Positions 29,202 through 39,069 of a DNA stretch of 64,000 nucleotides are shown in pieces. The translations under genes were made by a program, and so were the position numbers. Under the pieces are notes generated by a model that was given only the letters and a program-made list of their open reading frames with translations, did not search any database and was not told the DNA's origin. Origin of the DNA: Methylotenera oryzisoli (GTDB lineage: Bacteria; Pseudomonadota; Gammaproteobacteria; Burkholderiales; Methylophilaceae); NCBI GenBank assembly GCA_945881735.1, contig CAMCVF010000005.1, forward strand, positions 88,989 through 152,988, read 5' to 3'. The first letter of the stretch is position 1. Each line of letters opens with the position of its first letter.

Positions 29202-32200
29202 TTATTCATTAATTAATTCTCGCCAAATAACACGATGATTCGTAAAACCAGATGCAGAACCACCCGTAAAGATTGGTTGTTGCGGCGGGAATTGTGGTGT
29301 TGGATTATCTGCCGTCACCACATTGATAACGGGTTTACCTTTTATGTAAAGTATATTCATACCGACAATTGGAGCATTGGTTTTACTTGCCACAATATTA
29401 CCAGCCACAGAAGCACCTGTTTTATAGTCCAAGAAGTTAAGCCAACCGTAACCGCCTGGTGAGCAAACGGTATTAGAAGGCACCGTAGTGGGCAACAGTA
29501 AAGTACCAAATACTAATTGAGCAGGCACAGATTGACGCTCGCCTGTGTCAGGAAAATCAATATACCAGCCTCTTCCTGAGGCGAAATTCACTTGGTTCGC
29601 AGGTTGCTGAACGCTTCTAGAACCTGCACTTGCATTATTGACTAACACCTGATTAACCATTTGTGAGCTAATGCGAGGATTATCTAATGTAGCCGTTAAC
29701 GTTATATCATCACTAATCGCATATATGGACTGCTGTTGGTTATCATTCAAATCACTAGTACCTAAGTATCTACCTGTACCCAAGTACAGAACAGGTTTTC
29801 CACCCACCTCAGCCAGCTCTGGACGAACAGTAATTGGTTGAGGATTGCCGCTTGGGTCTTTTAAAACAGCTATCTTAAATGGATTACTGGATGAATTGGC
29901 ATTGTTAATGTTAAAGCGCCAAACATTACCCAATAAATCACCCGCATAAATATACTTGGCTTCATTATTGACTTCAGCATCTGTTATAAATGCATTAATT
30001 TTAGCCAACCCACTTGGTGTAGCCGCATTGCCAACATTGGTATCGTATTTACTGATTATTGTGCCACTTAAAGCGTTCAACACATACAGCGCTCCTTCAC
30101 CAGGATTGTTGCCAGTTACATTATTGTAACCAGTAGCAAACACGACTACCCAAGTGCCGTCCGCCTTTTTAGTGATAACAGGATTACCGAAACTAAAACC
30201 AATATCGTTATCATCTGCGCTATCAAACTCCCATAGAAGTTGAGGAGAGTTTGGCACAGTAATATCGAGCGCAAAATAACCCTTACCACCACCATTTAAA
30301 CCGGCTACTAATATTGTTTTCCAAACAGCGCTTGTTGGAGATGTACAATTATTGGAACAAATATCGTTCACCACAATATCACCATCAACATAGTAGCTAT
30401 GGTTTACACCGTTGCCATAATTTTTGTCGGCAAGTTTCCACATATTGTCCAACACCATTGTTGGAACATACGCCCAGCGCTCATTGCCAGTAATTGCATC
30501 AATCGCATGTAACATACCGTCATTGGCGCCAGTATAAATAGTACCCGCACGCAATGCTTGGGACCTTTTAAAAGACCCAACAGCACTATCTGGTCCGTAA
30601 CCTGGGTCTGCAAAATTTGCTTTTGGTGCACCAATATATACAGGCGTCGAATCTACCAAATCACCTAATACCGTTTCACGGAAGCGATATAGTCGATAAT
30701 CCTCAGTGCCGTCAATATTACTTGCACGATCTTCATAACCATTATTACCGCGTAAAAAATTAACCATTGTTGTACTATTTACTATCAATTTTTGATCGGC
30801 AGATAACGTGCTCCACTGACTTAAATTAGCAGACAAGAATGCATTGCTAAAATTGCCAGCTTTACCAATTGTATTTAGGTTGTTACTACTAAAGCTACCT
30901 AATACACCATTCACGTTCATATAAATAATGCGACTATCACTAGCTTCTTGAACGATTGATTCAGAAACTTTTGCCTGCATAGTGCCCGTGCATGCTGTTG
31001 AAATTTCTGTTTTACACTCTAGTGTTGCAGTATCAAATAAGCTTGGTGCAGAACAATTGGCCGATGTAGCACCAGGTCTTACACATTGGTAAGTATTACT
31101 ACTGCCTTGGCTGGTTGTTACAACTGTACTTGGGGCTGCACAGGTATCAGCTAGCACATTCTCCACACACCAAGTAGCATCCTCACTCACCTTACCGGTG
31201 TCTGTGTTGATGGTTCTTGCCTCTAAATTACCTGTCCATTTAACGCTTGTGTAACTGGCAACATAGGTAAAATTGTCGCCCGAAACAGGATTTAGTGTAC
31301 TGGTAGCCGCCGCCGCACCAGCCCCAACCTTAGCTGAAATAGAACTTAATGCCTCATCTAAAGAATCCGCTAATTGGTTAGGATCTTTAGCGCTAAAGTA
31401 ACTACCTTGGCCGTTTACTGCAGCATGCCATAAATCATCTACCGCCGTTTGAGAGTCAGCAACTGGTACAGGCCAATTTCTGGTGCCTTGTTTTAACTCA
31501 TAAAAGTCTCCTTCACTGGCTGATTTATAGTCGGAGGTATAAGTCAGTGAGGCATCTACACCAAGACCCAAAGTGAATGTTGTCATGTGTTGCTGTAAGT
31601 TGTTATCCGTTGTGGTAACAAATACATTATTTTCACAAACATCGCCTCTTGTGCCATTTGGCCTTACGCTACCTGTGCAATTACCAAAAGTAGAACTTCG
31701 TAAATCGGTATCATAATAATACTTAGCTGCATCAGCAAGGCTGTTTAAGCTGGGCGTTCCACCCTCATAAAAAGGCCTGGGCGCAGTCGTTATATCACCA
31801 TCCATATTACCCACAGAGCCTGTACCTGCCACATTCACTACATTCGAACCACTATCAGTGTTCCAATAGCCGTCGGTAGTTAAGATAGAAAAGTTTTGCT
31901 GACATGAAAATTGAACGGGATCAGCACTAAAACCTGGAACAGGGTTTTTGCCTGCAAAAATTCGTCCAACTCTTGTTAATGCCGAACGTAAAGGCGTTCC
32001 GGTTTCTGGTTTTGTTGCCAATAGCATGTCATACCAATCGGCTTTTTGCGCAGAATCGTATTGTGCAATTGGTAGATAATCCACGACACCACTTGAGTTT
32101 CTTGGTGCAATCGTAATAAAGCCAACTCTGTAGCGCGTGTCAATTGTTTTAAAGGCGCGACTGGTTGAAGTTTTCATCATTTGCATGCGCGTACGGTAAT

Positions 32201-34019
32201 AACTGTACCAGTTTGCAAAGTTAGTCATTTCCTCATCGTATGTGCATGTTGATGGATTAGCACAATCTGTTCTAGTAGAAGCTTTAGGATATTCAGTCAC
32301 AGATGGCTCAATGTTAACTCGCTCAAAAGTCGTTACCACCGGAGTGTCTCCAGAAAACTGTGCAATAGTCGTAGGAATTGAATAAGTTTTGCCAGGAACA
32401 TCATCTGTTCCGCCCACTAAATTTGAGCGACTATACGTTAAATTATTGCCACTATTCGGGTTAACCGTTAAATTGCCATTACTGGCAGAACCTGTGTTAA
32501 CTGCTGTTATTGTTATTGTTGTAGATGTACAGGTTGCGGTGCCAGATGTCCCAGCTCCGCAAGTTGCGGTGTAATCTGGAGCTGAAACTCGTGCATTGAT
32601 ACTATTTTTAACTTTTGTTGCAAGGTCTAACCGAGTGGTGATGGAGTCATATAGATTTAAAGACGTTACATTACCATTAGTTATAATAACTGAGCCGACA
32701 CTGACGCTATTAACTGTTACCTGTTGCGTTGCGCCACTTGTTCTACCTGCGCGGGTAATTGTAAGGCTACCCGCTGCTTTGAAACCAGGCACTGTCGCAA
32801 CTGTTGGCGATGGCGATGAATAAGTCATCGCTATAGTCCCACTAAATGACCCTGTAGCCACTGGCTGAATGGTCACTTCGCTTTCGTTTCTTACCGCCAC
32901 AAAATCTGGATCACCGCCTGTTGGTACAAAAGTATTAATTGCATTGACAATATTCTGGGCAAGAGTATTGCGCGCAGAAGCAGAAGTTGTATCCCTAATG
33001 GTTAAACTAGGGTTAGGTGTAACTGGAATAATCCTTTTACCATTAATGGTGATACCAGTAATACCCATATCAGGGGAGTCGGGGGGAAGGGAACAAGGAG
33101 GTAATTCTGCTCCTCCACAACCCAATGTGTCTGGCAAAATTTTAATTTTACCTACTGTTGATTTAGAGATACCAGCCCATCTGGCGCGGGTGTAACCTGT
33201 TGTTTCAATATACTTAGCCTGGCAACCCGTACCATTGGCAGAAGTCACTGCTGCTGCAGAATTACACCAACGCACCTTAGCCGGAAATATATGGGTCACA
33301 GTTGGTACTTTTGATGTAATACAACTCGTCAAGTTTTTATCCGTACAGTACTCGCCCGCACTTACATTATAATAAAAAGGATAGCCGCGCATACTGTAAG
33401 CTTGGTTGAAAGATTGTGCTTGGGTGCCATTATTGTTTGGGTATATGTATTGACTGTTACTTCTGCAAACCAAAGGATTAAATAAATCTGCCGTTAACGC
33501 CGAACTTGTATTACACCAAACCTTATCTAAATAACCTGCAGTTGTAGAGGTTGGCACTAAACTTGTATTACTGCTACTTTGCACACCATATGCATCAATT
33601 GGCACTGATGTCCATCCTGCCGTATTTGCAGAGGTTCTAGATGGTCTTTCTGAGCCATCCGCACTTAAGCCTGGTGAGTAGGTAATCTCTGGGTTGTAAT
33701 AAATAGAATTAAAGTCTTTTGTCATGTACGGTGGGTCACCATACCCACAACTAGCGGTAAACGCTTCTGATGTGCCTATTGTTTTACATTTGTTCGAATC
33801 GTTCACAAAGTCTGGCATGTAATCCCAACTCATACTGCCCGAGTTATCTAAGATATACATTAAGTTTGGTAAAACATCGCCAGTAGCCGCGCTTACCAAA
33901 GGTGCTGTACCTAAATCTGTTAAAGCAGCTTGACTATGATTAATGGATAAAGCCCATAGAAATACACAAGTTACTTTTACTAACTTTTGCAATAAATGGG
34001 TTTGGGGTAGGGATGTCAT
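29202..34019 (-). CDS. pilY1: Type IV pilus tip adhesin/assembly factor PilY1
   Basis: Large secreted protein of the pilus tip complex; promotes pilus extension and adhesion. 1605 aa, longer than typical (1000-1200). Signal peptide to about residue 31; a MIDAS-like DNSGSM at about 58-63 opens a von Willebrand A domain that is interrupted by an insert of roughly 500 residues and resumes near 595 (EEMTNFANWYSYYRTRM). The C-terminal part is the PilY1 beta-propeller with GTIYTGANDGMLHAID and YVDGDIVVND. The insert holds two related Ser/Thr-rich beta modules (about 316-400 and 415-540). AGGAG precedes ATG 34019. Last gene of the minor pilin operon. Confidence 0.93.
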   Translation of the reverse strand: MTSLPQTHLLQKLVKVTCVFLWALSINHSQAALTDLGTAPLVSAATGDVLPNLMYILDNSGSMSWDYMPDFVNDSNKCKTIGTSEAFTASCGYGDPPYMTKDFNSIYYNPEITYSPGLSADGSERPSRTSANTAGWTSVPIDAYGVQSSSNTSLVPTSTTAGYLDKVWCNTSSALTADLFNPLVCRSNSQYIYPNNNGTQAQSFNQAYSMRGYPFYYNVSAGEYCTDKNLTSCITSKVPTVTHIFPAKVRWCNSAAAVTSANGTGCQAKYIETTGYTRARWAGISKSTVGKIKILPDTLGCGGAELPPCSLPPDSPDMGITGITINGKRIIPVTPNPSLTIRDTTSASARNTLAQNIVNAINTFVPTGGDPDFVAVRNESEVTIQPVATGSFSGTIAMTYSSPSPTVATVPGFKAAGSLTITRAGRTSGATQQVTVNSVSVGSVIITNGNVTSLNLYDSITTRLDLATKVKNSINARVSAPDYTATCGAGTSGTATCTSTTITITAVNTGSASNGNLTVNPNSGNNLTYSRSNLVGGTDDVPGKTYSIPTTIAQFSGDTPVVTTFERVNIEPSVTEYPKASTRTDCANPSTCTYDEEMTNFANWYSYYRTRMQMMKTSTSRAFKTIDTRYRVGFITIAPRNSSGVVDYLPIAQYDSAQKADWYDMLLATKPETGTPLRSALTRVGRIFAGKNPVPGFSADPVQFSCQQNFSILTTDGYWNTDSGSNVVNVAGTGSVGNMDGDITTAPRPFYEGGTPSLNSLADAAKYYYDTDLRSSTFGNCTGSVRPNGTRGDVCENNVFVTTTDNNLQQHMTTFTLGLGVDASLTYTSDYKSASEGDFYELKQGTRNWPVPVADSQTAVDDLWHAAVNGQGSYFSAKDPNQLADSLDEALSSISAKVGAGAAAATSTLNPVSGDNFTYVASYTSVKWTGNLEARTINTDTGKVSEDATWCVENVLADTCAAPSTVVTTSQGSSNTYQCVRPGATSANCSAPSLFDTATLECKTEISTACTGTMQAKVSESIVQEASDSRIIYMNVNGVLGSFSSNNLNTIGKAGNFSNAFLSANLSQWSTLSADQKLIVNSTTMVNFLRGNNGYEDRASNIDGTEDYRLYRFRETVLGDLVDSTPVYIGAPKANFADPGYGPDSAVGSFKRSQALRAGTIYTGANDGMLHAIDAITGNERWAYVPTMVLDNMWKLADKNYGNGVNHSYYVDGDIVVNDICSNNCTSPTSAVWKTILVAGLNGGGKGYFALDITVPNSPQLLWEFDSADDNDIGFSFGNPVITKKADGTWVVVFATGYNNVTGNNPGEGALYVLNALSGTIISKYDTNVGNAATPSGLAKINAFITDAEVNNEAKYIYAGDLLGNVWRFNINNANSSSNPFKIAVLKDPSGNPQPITVRPELAEVGGKPVLYLGTGRYLGTSDLNDNQQQSIYAISDDITLTATLDNPRISSQMVNQVLVNNASAGSRSVQQPANQVNFASGRGWYIDFPDTGERQSVPAQLVFGTLLLPTTVPSNTVCSPGGYGWLNFLDYKTGASVAGNIVASKTNAPIVGMNILYIKGKPVINVVTADNPTPQFPPQQPIFTGGSASGFTNHRVIWRELINE

Positions 34020-34057
34020 GTAAGACTCCTAAATAATTCGAGTAAATATTATTAAGA

Positions 34058-34678
34058 TTAATAAATAAAGGCTTGTAAGAAGCTCACCGTATTTTTGGGA
34101 CCAGTCACTCGTACAGTTGCGCGATAAACTACTGCATCTGCACCACCTTTTTGTCCACCAAAAGCACCGCCACCGGCACCACCACCTTCGCTTTTTGCAC
34201 CCATCGAATTGGCTGCCGAATTACCCGTTCCAACTAAGCAATTTTCCTGCGTAACGGGCCCAGCGGCTCTGCACATACGCTGCAGAATAATACGTGTCAC
34301 ATTTCCACTTCTGTCGTAAAGATCGTTATCAATAACGATGGCATTAGCCCAATTTGCTTCATCGTTTAGTGAAGCAGGCGTTTCAAAAAGTAAGCCATCC
34401 AGATTAGCAAAATAGCCACCATTAGAAGCTTCAAGTGCGGCATCTCCCGATTCATTAATAAATCGGTATGCACTAGCAATACCTGTTTCGGCAGACATAA
34501 TCGCGGATTGTTTAAATGCAAGGTTACCTGCTACCAGTACGCCACTGTCGACAGAACGAATCAGTGCAGCGGCGGCCAATGACATTGCCACTAGCGCAAT
34601 CAGAGCAATAAACAATACCAAGCCATTTTGTGACTTTTTAGTTGGGCTATTTTTAATCATCAGAGTTTGGTTCAACAT
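34058..34678 (-). CDS. pilX: Minor pilin assembly protein PilX
   Basis: 206 aa. N-terminus KKSQNGLVLFIALIALVAMS carries the prepilin peptidase site (after Gly) and the hydrophobic helix, with the PilX-type FKQSAIMSAETGI after it. Part of the minor pilin complex that primes pilus assembly with PilV, PilW, FimT/U and PilY1. Near residues 160-180 there is a glycine-rich stretch (GGGAGGGAFGGQKGG), unusual for a pilin and probably a surface loop. AGGAAG lies well placed before ATG 34678. The 38-base gap to pilY1 supports co-transcription. Confidence 0.88.
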   Translation of the reverse strand: MLNQTLMIKNSPTKKSQNGLVLFIALIALVAMSLAAAALIRSVDSGVLVAGNLAFKQSAIMSAETGIASAYRFINESGDAALEASNGGYFANLDGLLFETPASLNDEANWANAIVIDNDLYDRSGNVTRIILQRMCRAAGPVTQENCLVGTGNSAANSMGAKSEGGGAGGGAFGGQKGGADAVVYRATVRVTGPKNTVSFLQAFIY

Positions 34679-34728
34679 TGATGACTTCCTTTCAAAACAA
34701 TTAATTTAATTAAAGTTGAATGCATTTT

Positions 34729-35973
34729 TTACAATTGAGGACTGGCCGCCAACATATTCCTAAGTGGCACCGCAACCTCATAAACACGGTAGCGGTAATT
34801 TGTCCAATTTGCCCCTAACGTGCCAGACAAGTCTAAATTATTTCCAAAAACGCAAAGTCTTACGGGTTCCACAGCGGTCCCATCACACAATTGTGTAACG
34901 ACTTCCTTTTCCAATAGATTGTTTCTTGCCACCACAGCAACACGCACCACTTTAATCCGATTACGATCATCTACTGAAATGGAAGCTGGCGCCCAAATAC
35001 CTGTAGCATCTTGCCAACTACTAACCAACTCGCTATTGGCAACATCTGCAACTCCATACTGCGCCTGCATACTCACTATTTCAGTTAAAACAGACTCTTG
35101 CTCACCGGTGGTAGGGTTAGTTCTTCTTAACTGATTACCAGCCACATCAAATGTCACAGCTCGTACTTGGCCCAAACAAGCCACTTTGTCGTTTTGAGCC
35201 ATTCCGGCATTTGATAAAACAGTCATTCCATTGACAAGGCCATTAACGCCCGTTGCAGTAACTTTTGTTGCAAAACAAGATGTACTACCATTTCTAGTTA
35301 CCAGCACAACGTCGTTATTTCGGCAACCCATATTATTGTCTACACCGATATAATTGCTACCAATCAAAGTCGATATGTCTGTAGAGATGGCACCACTGTT
35401 ACTATCGCCATAGTGCACAAGAATACTGTCACTATTTGCGCCATCTGTAATAATGACAGGCGAAATAATATCCCTAGCAATGCTGGTCGCATTTGGTAAA
35501 GCAGAGATATTGTCTGTATCAAGACTTATGCTATCTGAAGGTGATGCACTATCGCATTTGAGTGCGGAATAATTAACTCCACCTGCAACCAAGGCTTTGT
35601 CAGCCGAAATTTTGGCATTATAGGCTGGCAAAGCGGCGTCTTGTATTGCTTTGACTTCTGCTAAAGTTTTGCCCGTGTAATCTTGAAATTGAAACGTATT
35701 CGCCGCGTTGGCAAGGTTAATTGTCGGTAAAGTGCCGCTGGTTAGTGGTATTCCATAGCCTGCAAATTGAAGCTCTCGCTGAATCATGTACAAAGCAATA
35801 TTGCCGTTTGTCTGAGCATCAGCAATTCCTGTCGTTGAACGTTTTCTACCTTCAAAGGCCGAAAATGTTTGCATCACTACAAGAGTTGCAATTAACCCTA
35901 TTACTAATCCAACCATTAATTCAACCAAACTAAAACCTTGTTGATTATTTGAATTTTGTAATTTTTTTTGCAT
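34729..35973 (-). CDS. pilW: Minor pilin PilW
   Basis: 414 aa. Prepilin leader NNQQG followed by FSLVELMVGLVIGLIATLV, with Glu at mature position 5, and the PilW marker MIQRELQFAGYGI near residue 70. The large C-terminal part is a pseudopilin-like beta domain. Works with PilV, PilX and PilY1 in the tip/priming complex. Two bases after pilV; pilX follows after 50 bases. Confidence 0.9.
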   Translation of the reverse strand: MQKKLQNSNNQQGFSLVELMVGLVIGLIATLVVMQTFSAFEGRKRSTTGIADAQTNGNIALYMIQRELQFAGYGIPLTSGTLPTINLANAANTFQFQDYTGKTLAEVKAIQDAALPAYNAKISADKALVAGGVNYSALKCDSASPSDSISLDTDNISALPNATSIARDIISPVIITDGANSDSILVHYGDSNSGAISTDISTLIGSNYIGVDNNMGCRNNDVVLVTRNGSTSCFATKVTATGVNGLVNGMTVLSNAGMAQNDKVACLGQVRAVTFDVAGNQLRRTNPTTGEQESVLTEIVSMQAQYGVADVANSELVSSWQDATGIWAPASISVDDRNRIKVVRVAVVARNNLLEKEVVTQLCDGTAVEPVRLCVFGNNLDLSGTLGANWTNYRYRVYEVAVPLRNMLAASPQL

Positions 35974-35975
35974 AA

Positions 35976-36362
35976 CTATCTCGCTGTAAATATAGAAGTA
36001 ACAGCTTCATAGCGATGATCTGTTTCGCCTGGAACTTGCCAAGTCACTACAAATTGATAACGACCCTCAGAAAGTAACTTTGTTGTTAATTTGCCACTCG
36101 GCAAACTATATATGGGTATCTCATTATTGCCACCTAAAGCCAATGGGCTTGATAACATTTCACCTAACTGGCGTTGCACTGAATAGGCCGCTTCGGCTCT
36201 ATATGTAGCATCCGCCGCGCTTTTCATCATGGCTCCTTGCAATCCCGTGATTGCCAAAATACCAAATGAAAAAATAAGAATAGCAATGAGAGCTTCCAGC
36301 AAGACTGCGCCTGCTTGGGTGTGCTTTGCAACTTTCATCATAATGAATTGGTTATTTGTCAT
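35976..36362 (-). CDS. pilV: Minor pilin PilV
   Basis: 128 aa. Leader ending AG followed by AVLLEALIAILIFSFGILAI, where Glu occupies the fifth position of the mature helix, then LQGAMMKSAADATYRAEAA, a PilV signature. The C-terminal domain is short. Product sits in the minor pilin priming complex. Lies between fimT and pilW, with gaps of 27 and 2 bases. Confidence 0.88.
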   Translation of the reverse strand: MTNNQFIMMKVAKHTQAGAVLLEALIAILIFSFGILAITGLQGAMMKSAADATYRAEAAYSVQRQLGEMLSSPLALGGNNEIPIYSLPSGKLTTKLLSEGRYQFVVTWQVPGETDHRYEAVTSIFTAR

Positions 36363-36389
36363 ATTTTAATCGCCAGACTTATTTGAATA

Positions 36390-36929
36390 TCAACATTTAC
36401 GTGGGTCAGTACTAGGTGCACTAGGATCACACAGACGAACTGTGCCGCCTGCTCCCAAAGTAACATTTAAGTTGCGATCTGCCCCTGTAAAACTAACTCC
36501 AATTTGTGTCAATTGAGAAGGTGCCGTTGCAGACCTAACACCTAGATTATTAAAGACGGCGTCTGTCGCGCCCCCCGGCGAAACGGTAGTAATCGCGGTA
36601 GATGTATTTCCATCTTGATTACTACGTGATTCAATTACTGCGGGGCAATCATCTACTCCGTCGCCATTCAAATCGCCAACAACTGTTACACAACCTACTG
36701 TCCAAGCTGAATTAGCTCCTAATCTAAAACGAACCGGGGCATTTCGCATTAATGCTTCAGAGCGAGCTTTTTGTATACCATTTAATATGGATTCGCCTGC
36801 AGTACGCACTTTGGTGTTCTGAATCCAAGCCCTATAACTAGGAGCAGCCAAAGCAGCCGTAATGCCAATGATGGCAACTACAATCATTAGCTCTACTATC
36901 GAAAATCCGTTTTGTTTAAATCGAAACAT
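36390..36929 (-). CDS. fimT: Minor pilin FimT/FimU-like (GspH family)
   Basis: 179 aa from ATG 36929; the frame extends to a TTG at 36938, but the ATG follows the pilE stop by two bases and is preferred. Prepilin site QNG/FSIVELMIVVAIIGI, then the GspH/FimT domain with GIQKARSEALMRNAPVRF. FimT in some species binds DNA for uptake; a basic C-terminal tail would be expected for this and is only weakly seen (TDPRKC), so FimU-like priming is equally possible. Confidence 0.86.
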   Translation of the reverse strand: MFRFKQNGFSIVELMIVVAIIGITAALAAPSYRAWIQNTKVRTAGESILNGIQKARSEALMRNAPVRFRLGANSAWTVGCVTVVGDLNGDGVDDCPAVIESRSNQDGNTSTAITTVSPGGATDAVFNNLGVRSATAPSQLTQIGVSFTGADRNLNVTLGAGGTVRLCDPSAPSTDPRKC

Positions 36930-36931
36930 TT

Positions 36932-37342
36932 CTAACAACTACCAGAAGGTTTTAAAGACCAGCAAGCAGCGTTAAATGAGGAGCTTTTAACATTATCTTG
37001 ATTGATGTTATAAGAGTAGGCCGCCATGTCGCCAGAACCTGTAGCCGTTAATGTATAAGATGTGGCAGTACCAGCAACGCTACAATTAAATGTAAAATAA
37101 GTTGTGCTTGTTCCACTTGGCGCCGCGCAAGGTCCTCCCACATAAGTGCGGTTATCTTGAAAATACTGCTCCATTTTAATTCGCATATCCGCTAATGCAC
37201 TTGTTGCTTCAGTAGCACGCGCACGCCTTATGTATTCAGTATAGCTAGGAATTGCGATAGAAGCCAAAATACCAATAATGGCGACCACAATCATTAGTTC
37301 GATTAATGTAAAACCTTGCTGAATTCTTTTAAATCTAACCAT
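36932..37342 (-). CDS. pilE: Type IV pilin PilE/PilA-like
   Basis: 136 aa pilin: short basic leader MVRFKRIQQG, cleavage before FTLIELMIVVAIIGILASIA, then an alpha/beta head with two pairs of Cys (near residues 94/107 and in the C-terminal ACWSLKPSGSC) that form the disulfide loop. Size matches PilE-class minor or major pilins of betaproteobacteria; heading a minor pilin operon favours the minor class. AAGGA precedes ATG 37342. First gene of pilE-fimT-pilV-pilW-pilX-pilY1; the promoter must be in 37343-37538. Confidence 0.9.
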   Translation of the reverse strand: MVRFKRIQQGFTLIELMIVVAIIGILASIAIPSYTEYIRRARATEATSALADMRIKMEQYFQDNRTYVGGPCAAPSGTSTTYFTFNCSVAGTATSYTLTATGSGDMAAYSYNINQDNVKSSSFNAACWSLKPSGSC

Positions 37343-37538
37343 TTTAAAATTCCTTTTTTGCTTGATTGAATCATGCCAAACTTAAATTGGCGAGGCTAGC
37401 ACTATCCGATAATCGGCAAAATAGTCGTAATAAACGGCAACTATTTAGTTTTTTCAACTAATTTTTTCAAAAATATCCGTAACTGTTAGATTAGCGCATT
37501 AATGGTAAAATAGTGTTTTAGATGATTTAGGAATAATC

Positions 37539-37727
37539 ATGTTGAAATTTAAATCGTTTTTCTTGATGACAATTTTAATAAGTGTCGGTTGTAGCGCATT
37601 GATTGCGTGCGGCACTAAAGGTCCTTTGTACATTCCTGAGCAACGCTACCCTCAAGAAACGACTAAGCCAGCAGTTGATAATAATCAAATAGATGCTGAG
37701 CAAGCTAAACCACCTTCGTCCAAATAA
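37539..37727 (+). CDS. lptM: LPS translocon maturation chaperone LptM (YifL family lipoprotein)
   Basis: 62 aa lipoprotein. Signal peptide with lipobox LIAC, followed by GTKGPLYIPE, the hallmark of the YifL/LptM family, whose E. coli member helps the LptDE pore acquire correct disulfides. The rest is a short disordered tail. As in most proteobacteria it directly precedes lysA. Convincing because of motif plus position, despite the small size. Confidence 0.88.
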   Translation: MLKFKSFFLMTILISVGCSALIACGTKGPLYIPEQRYPQETTKPAVDNNQIDAEQAKPPSSK

Positions 37728-37755
37728 ACTCAAACGACTGATAAAGAATAATAAA

Positions 37756-39000
37756 GTGATCGAATTCAATCTAAAAAACGGCACTCTGCATGCCGAAAAT
37801 ATGGCCTTAGACCAAATTGCTGCTGACTTTGATACGCCTTGTTATGTGTATTCCAAAGCGGCTTTGACACAGGCTTTTAAGGATTTTAGCGCAGGTTTAA
37901 TTGGCACCAATCATCTAGTGTGTTTTGCTGTAAAAGCTAACCCTAATATTGCTATTTTGAATTTATTTGCAAAATTAGGTGCTGGCTTTGATATTGTTTC
38001 TGGCGGCGAATTAGCGCGAGTTTTAGCGGCAGGTTGCGACCCTCAAAAGATTGTTTTTTCTGGCGTAGGCAAAAGTGCAGATGAGATGCGTGCCGCATTA
38101 AATGCTGGGATTTTTTGTTTTAATGTAGAGTCTGCCAGCGAATTAAATCGGTTAAATAAAGTAGCAGGCGAAATGGGCAAAGTTGCGCCAGTTTCTTTGC
38201 GCGTTAATCCAAACGTAGATGCTAAAACGCATCCTTATATTTCGACTGGGCTAAAAAATAATAAATTTGGCGTTGCATTTGAAGATGCAATTGTGGTTTA
38301 TGAGCAAGCTGCCGCTATGCCTAACATCGCTGTGCATGGTGTTGATTGCCATATCGGTTCACAAATTACAGAGTTAGCGCCATTTATTGAAGCACTAGAT
38401 TTAATTTTAGGCCTGGTAGATGCGCTTGCCGCCAAAAACATACCGATTTCACACATTGATGTAGGCGGTGGTATTGGAATTACTTATTCGGATGAAACGC
38501 CTCCAGAATTCACAGCTTACTCACAAGCGATTTTAGCTAAATTGGCGCATAAAAATGTCAAGGTTTTATTTGAGCCAGGTCGCGCTTTGGTAGGAAATGC
38601 TGGCGTATTGCTTACTAAGGTTGAATATTTAAAACATACTGAGAGTAAAAACTTCGCCATTGTGAATGCTGCGATGAATGATTTAATGCGCCCTGCTTTG
38701 TATGATGCCTATCACGATATTGTAGCGGTGAGTCCACGCGCAGGTGAAATGAAGACTTATGAAATAGTTGGGCCTGTATGTGAAAGTGGCGATTTTTTAG
38801 GTCACGATCGTATGCTTAATTTAGCTGAAAGCGATTTATTAGCCATTAAATCTGCTGGTGCTTACGGCATGAGCATGGCTAGCAATTACAACACACGTGG
38901 CCGCGCGGCTGAGGTGATGGTAGATGGTGATAAAACTCATTTGATTCGTCAACGCGAAAAAGTGACTGATTTATTTGAACTTGAGAAACTGCTCCCTTAA
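37756..39000 (+). CDS. lysA: Diaminopimelate decarboxylase
   Basis: Last step of lysine synthesis: PLP-dependent decarboxylation of meso-DAP. GTG 37756 gives 414 aa, the usual length, with the conserved N-terminus F-x-x-x-NGTLHAENM. ATG 37693 inside lptM would add 21 residues unlike the family and is disfavoured; the choice is not certain. Seen: CFAVKANPN with the PLP Lys, GVDCHIGSQI, DVGGGIGITY, EPGRALVGNAG and GPVCESGDFLG. Terminated by the hairpin at 39026. Confidence 0.93.
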   Translation: MIEFNLKNGTLHAENMALDQIAADFDTPCYVYSKAALTQAFKDFSAGLIGTNHLVCFAVKANPNIAILNLFAKLGAGFDIVSGGELARVLAAGCDPQKIVFSGVGKSADEMRAALNAGIFCFNVESASELNRLNKVAGEMGKVAPVSLRVNPNVDAKTHPYISTGLKNNKFGVAFEDAIVVYEQAAAMPNIAVHGVDCHIGSQITELAPFIEALDLILGLVDALAAKNIPISHIDVGGGIGITYSDETPPEFTAYSQAILAKLAHKNVKVLFEPGRALVGNAGVLLTKVEYLKHTESKNFAIVNAAMNDLMRPALYDAYHDIVAVSPRAGEMKTYEIVGPVCESGDFLGHDRMLNLAESDLLAIKSAGAYGMSMASNYNTRGRAAEVMVDGDKTHLIRQREKVTDLFELEKLLP

Positions 39001-39025
39001 TTTTATCTTTGATCATTAAAGACTT

Positions 39026-39056
39026 AAAAAAGCGAGGCATTAAACCTCGCTTTTTT
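39026..39056. terminator. Bidirectional terminator between lysA and purU
   Basis: AAAAAAGCGAGG (39026-39037) pairs perfectly with CCTCGCTTTTTT (39045-39056) around a 7-base loop, between two convergent genes. A/T runs on both flanks allow function on both strands. Confidence 0.93.
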
Positions 39057-39069
39057 ATGCTAAAAATGA

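Noticed and set aside
37343..37538. Sigma-54 promoter for the pilin operon
   Set aside because: A TGGCATG occurs on the minus strand but the -12 GC element is not at the required distance.
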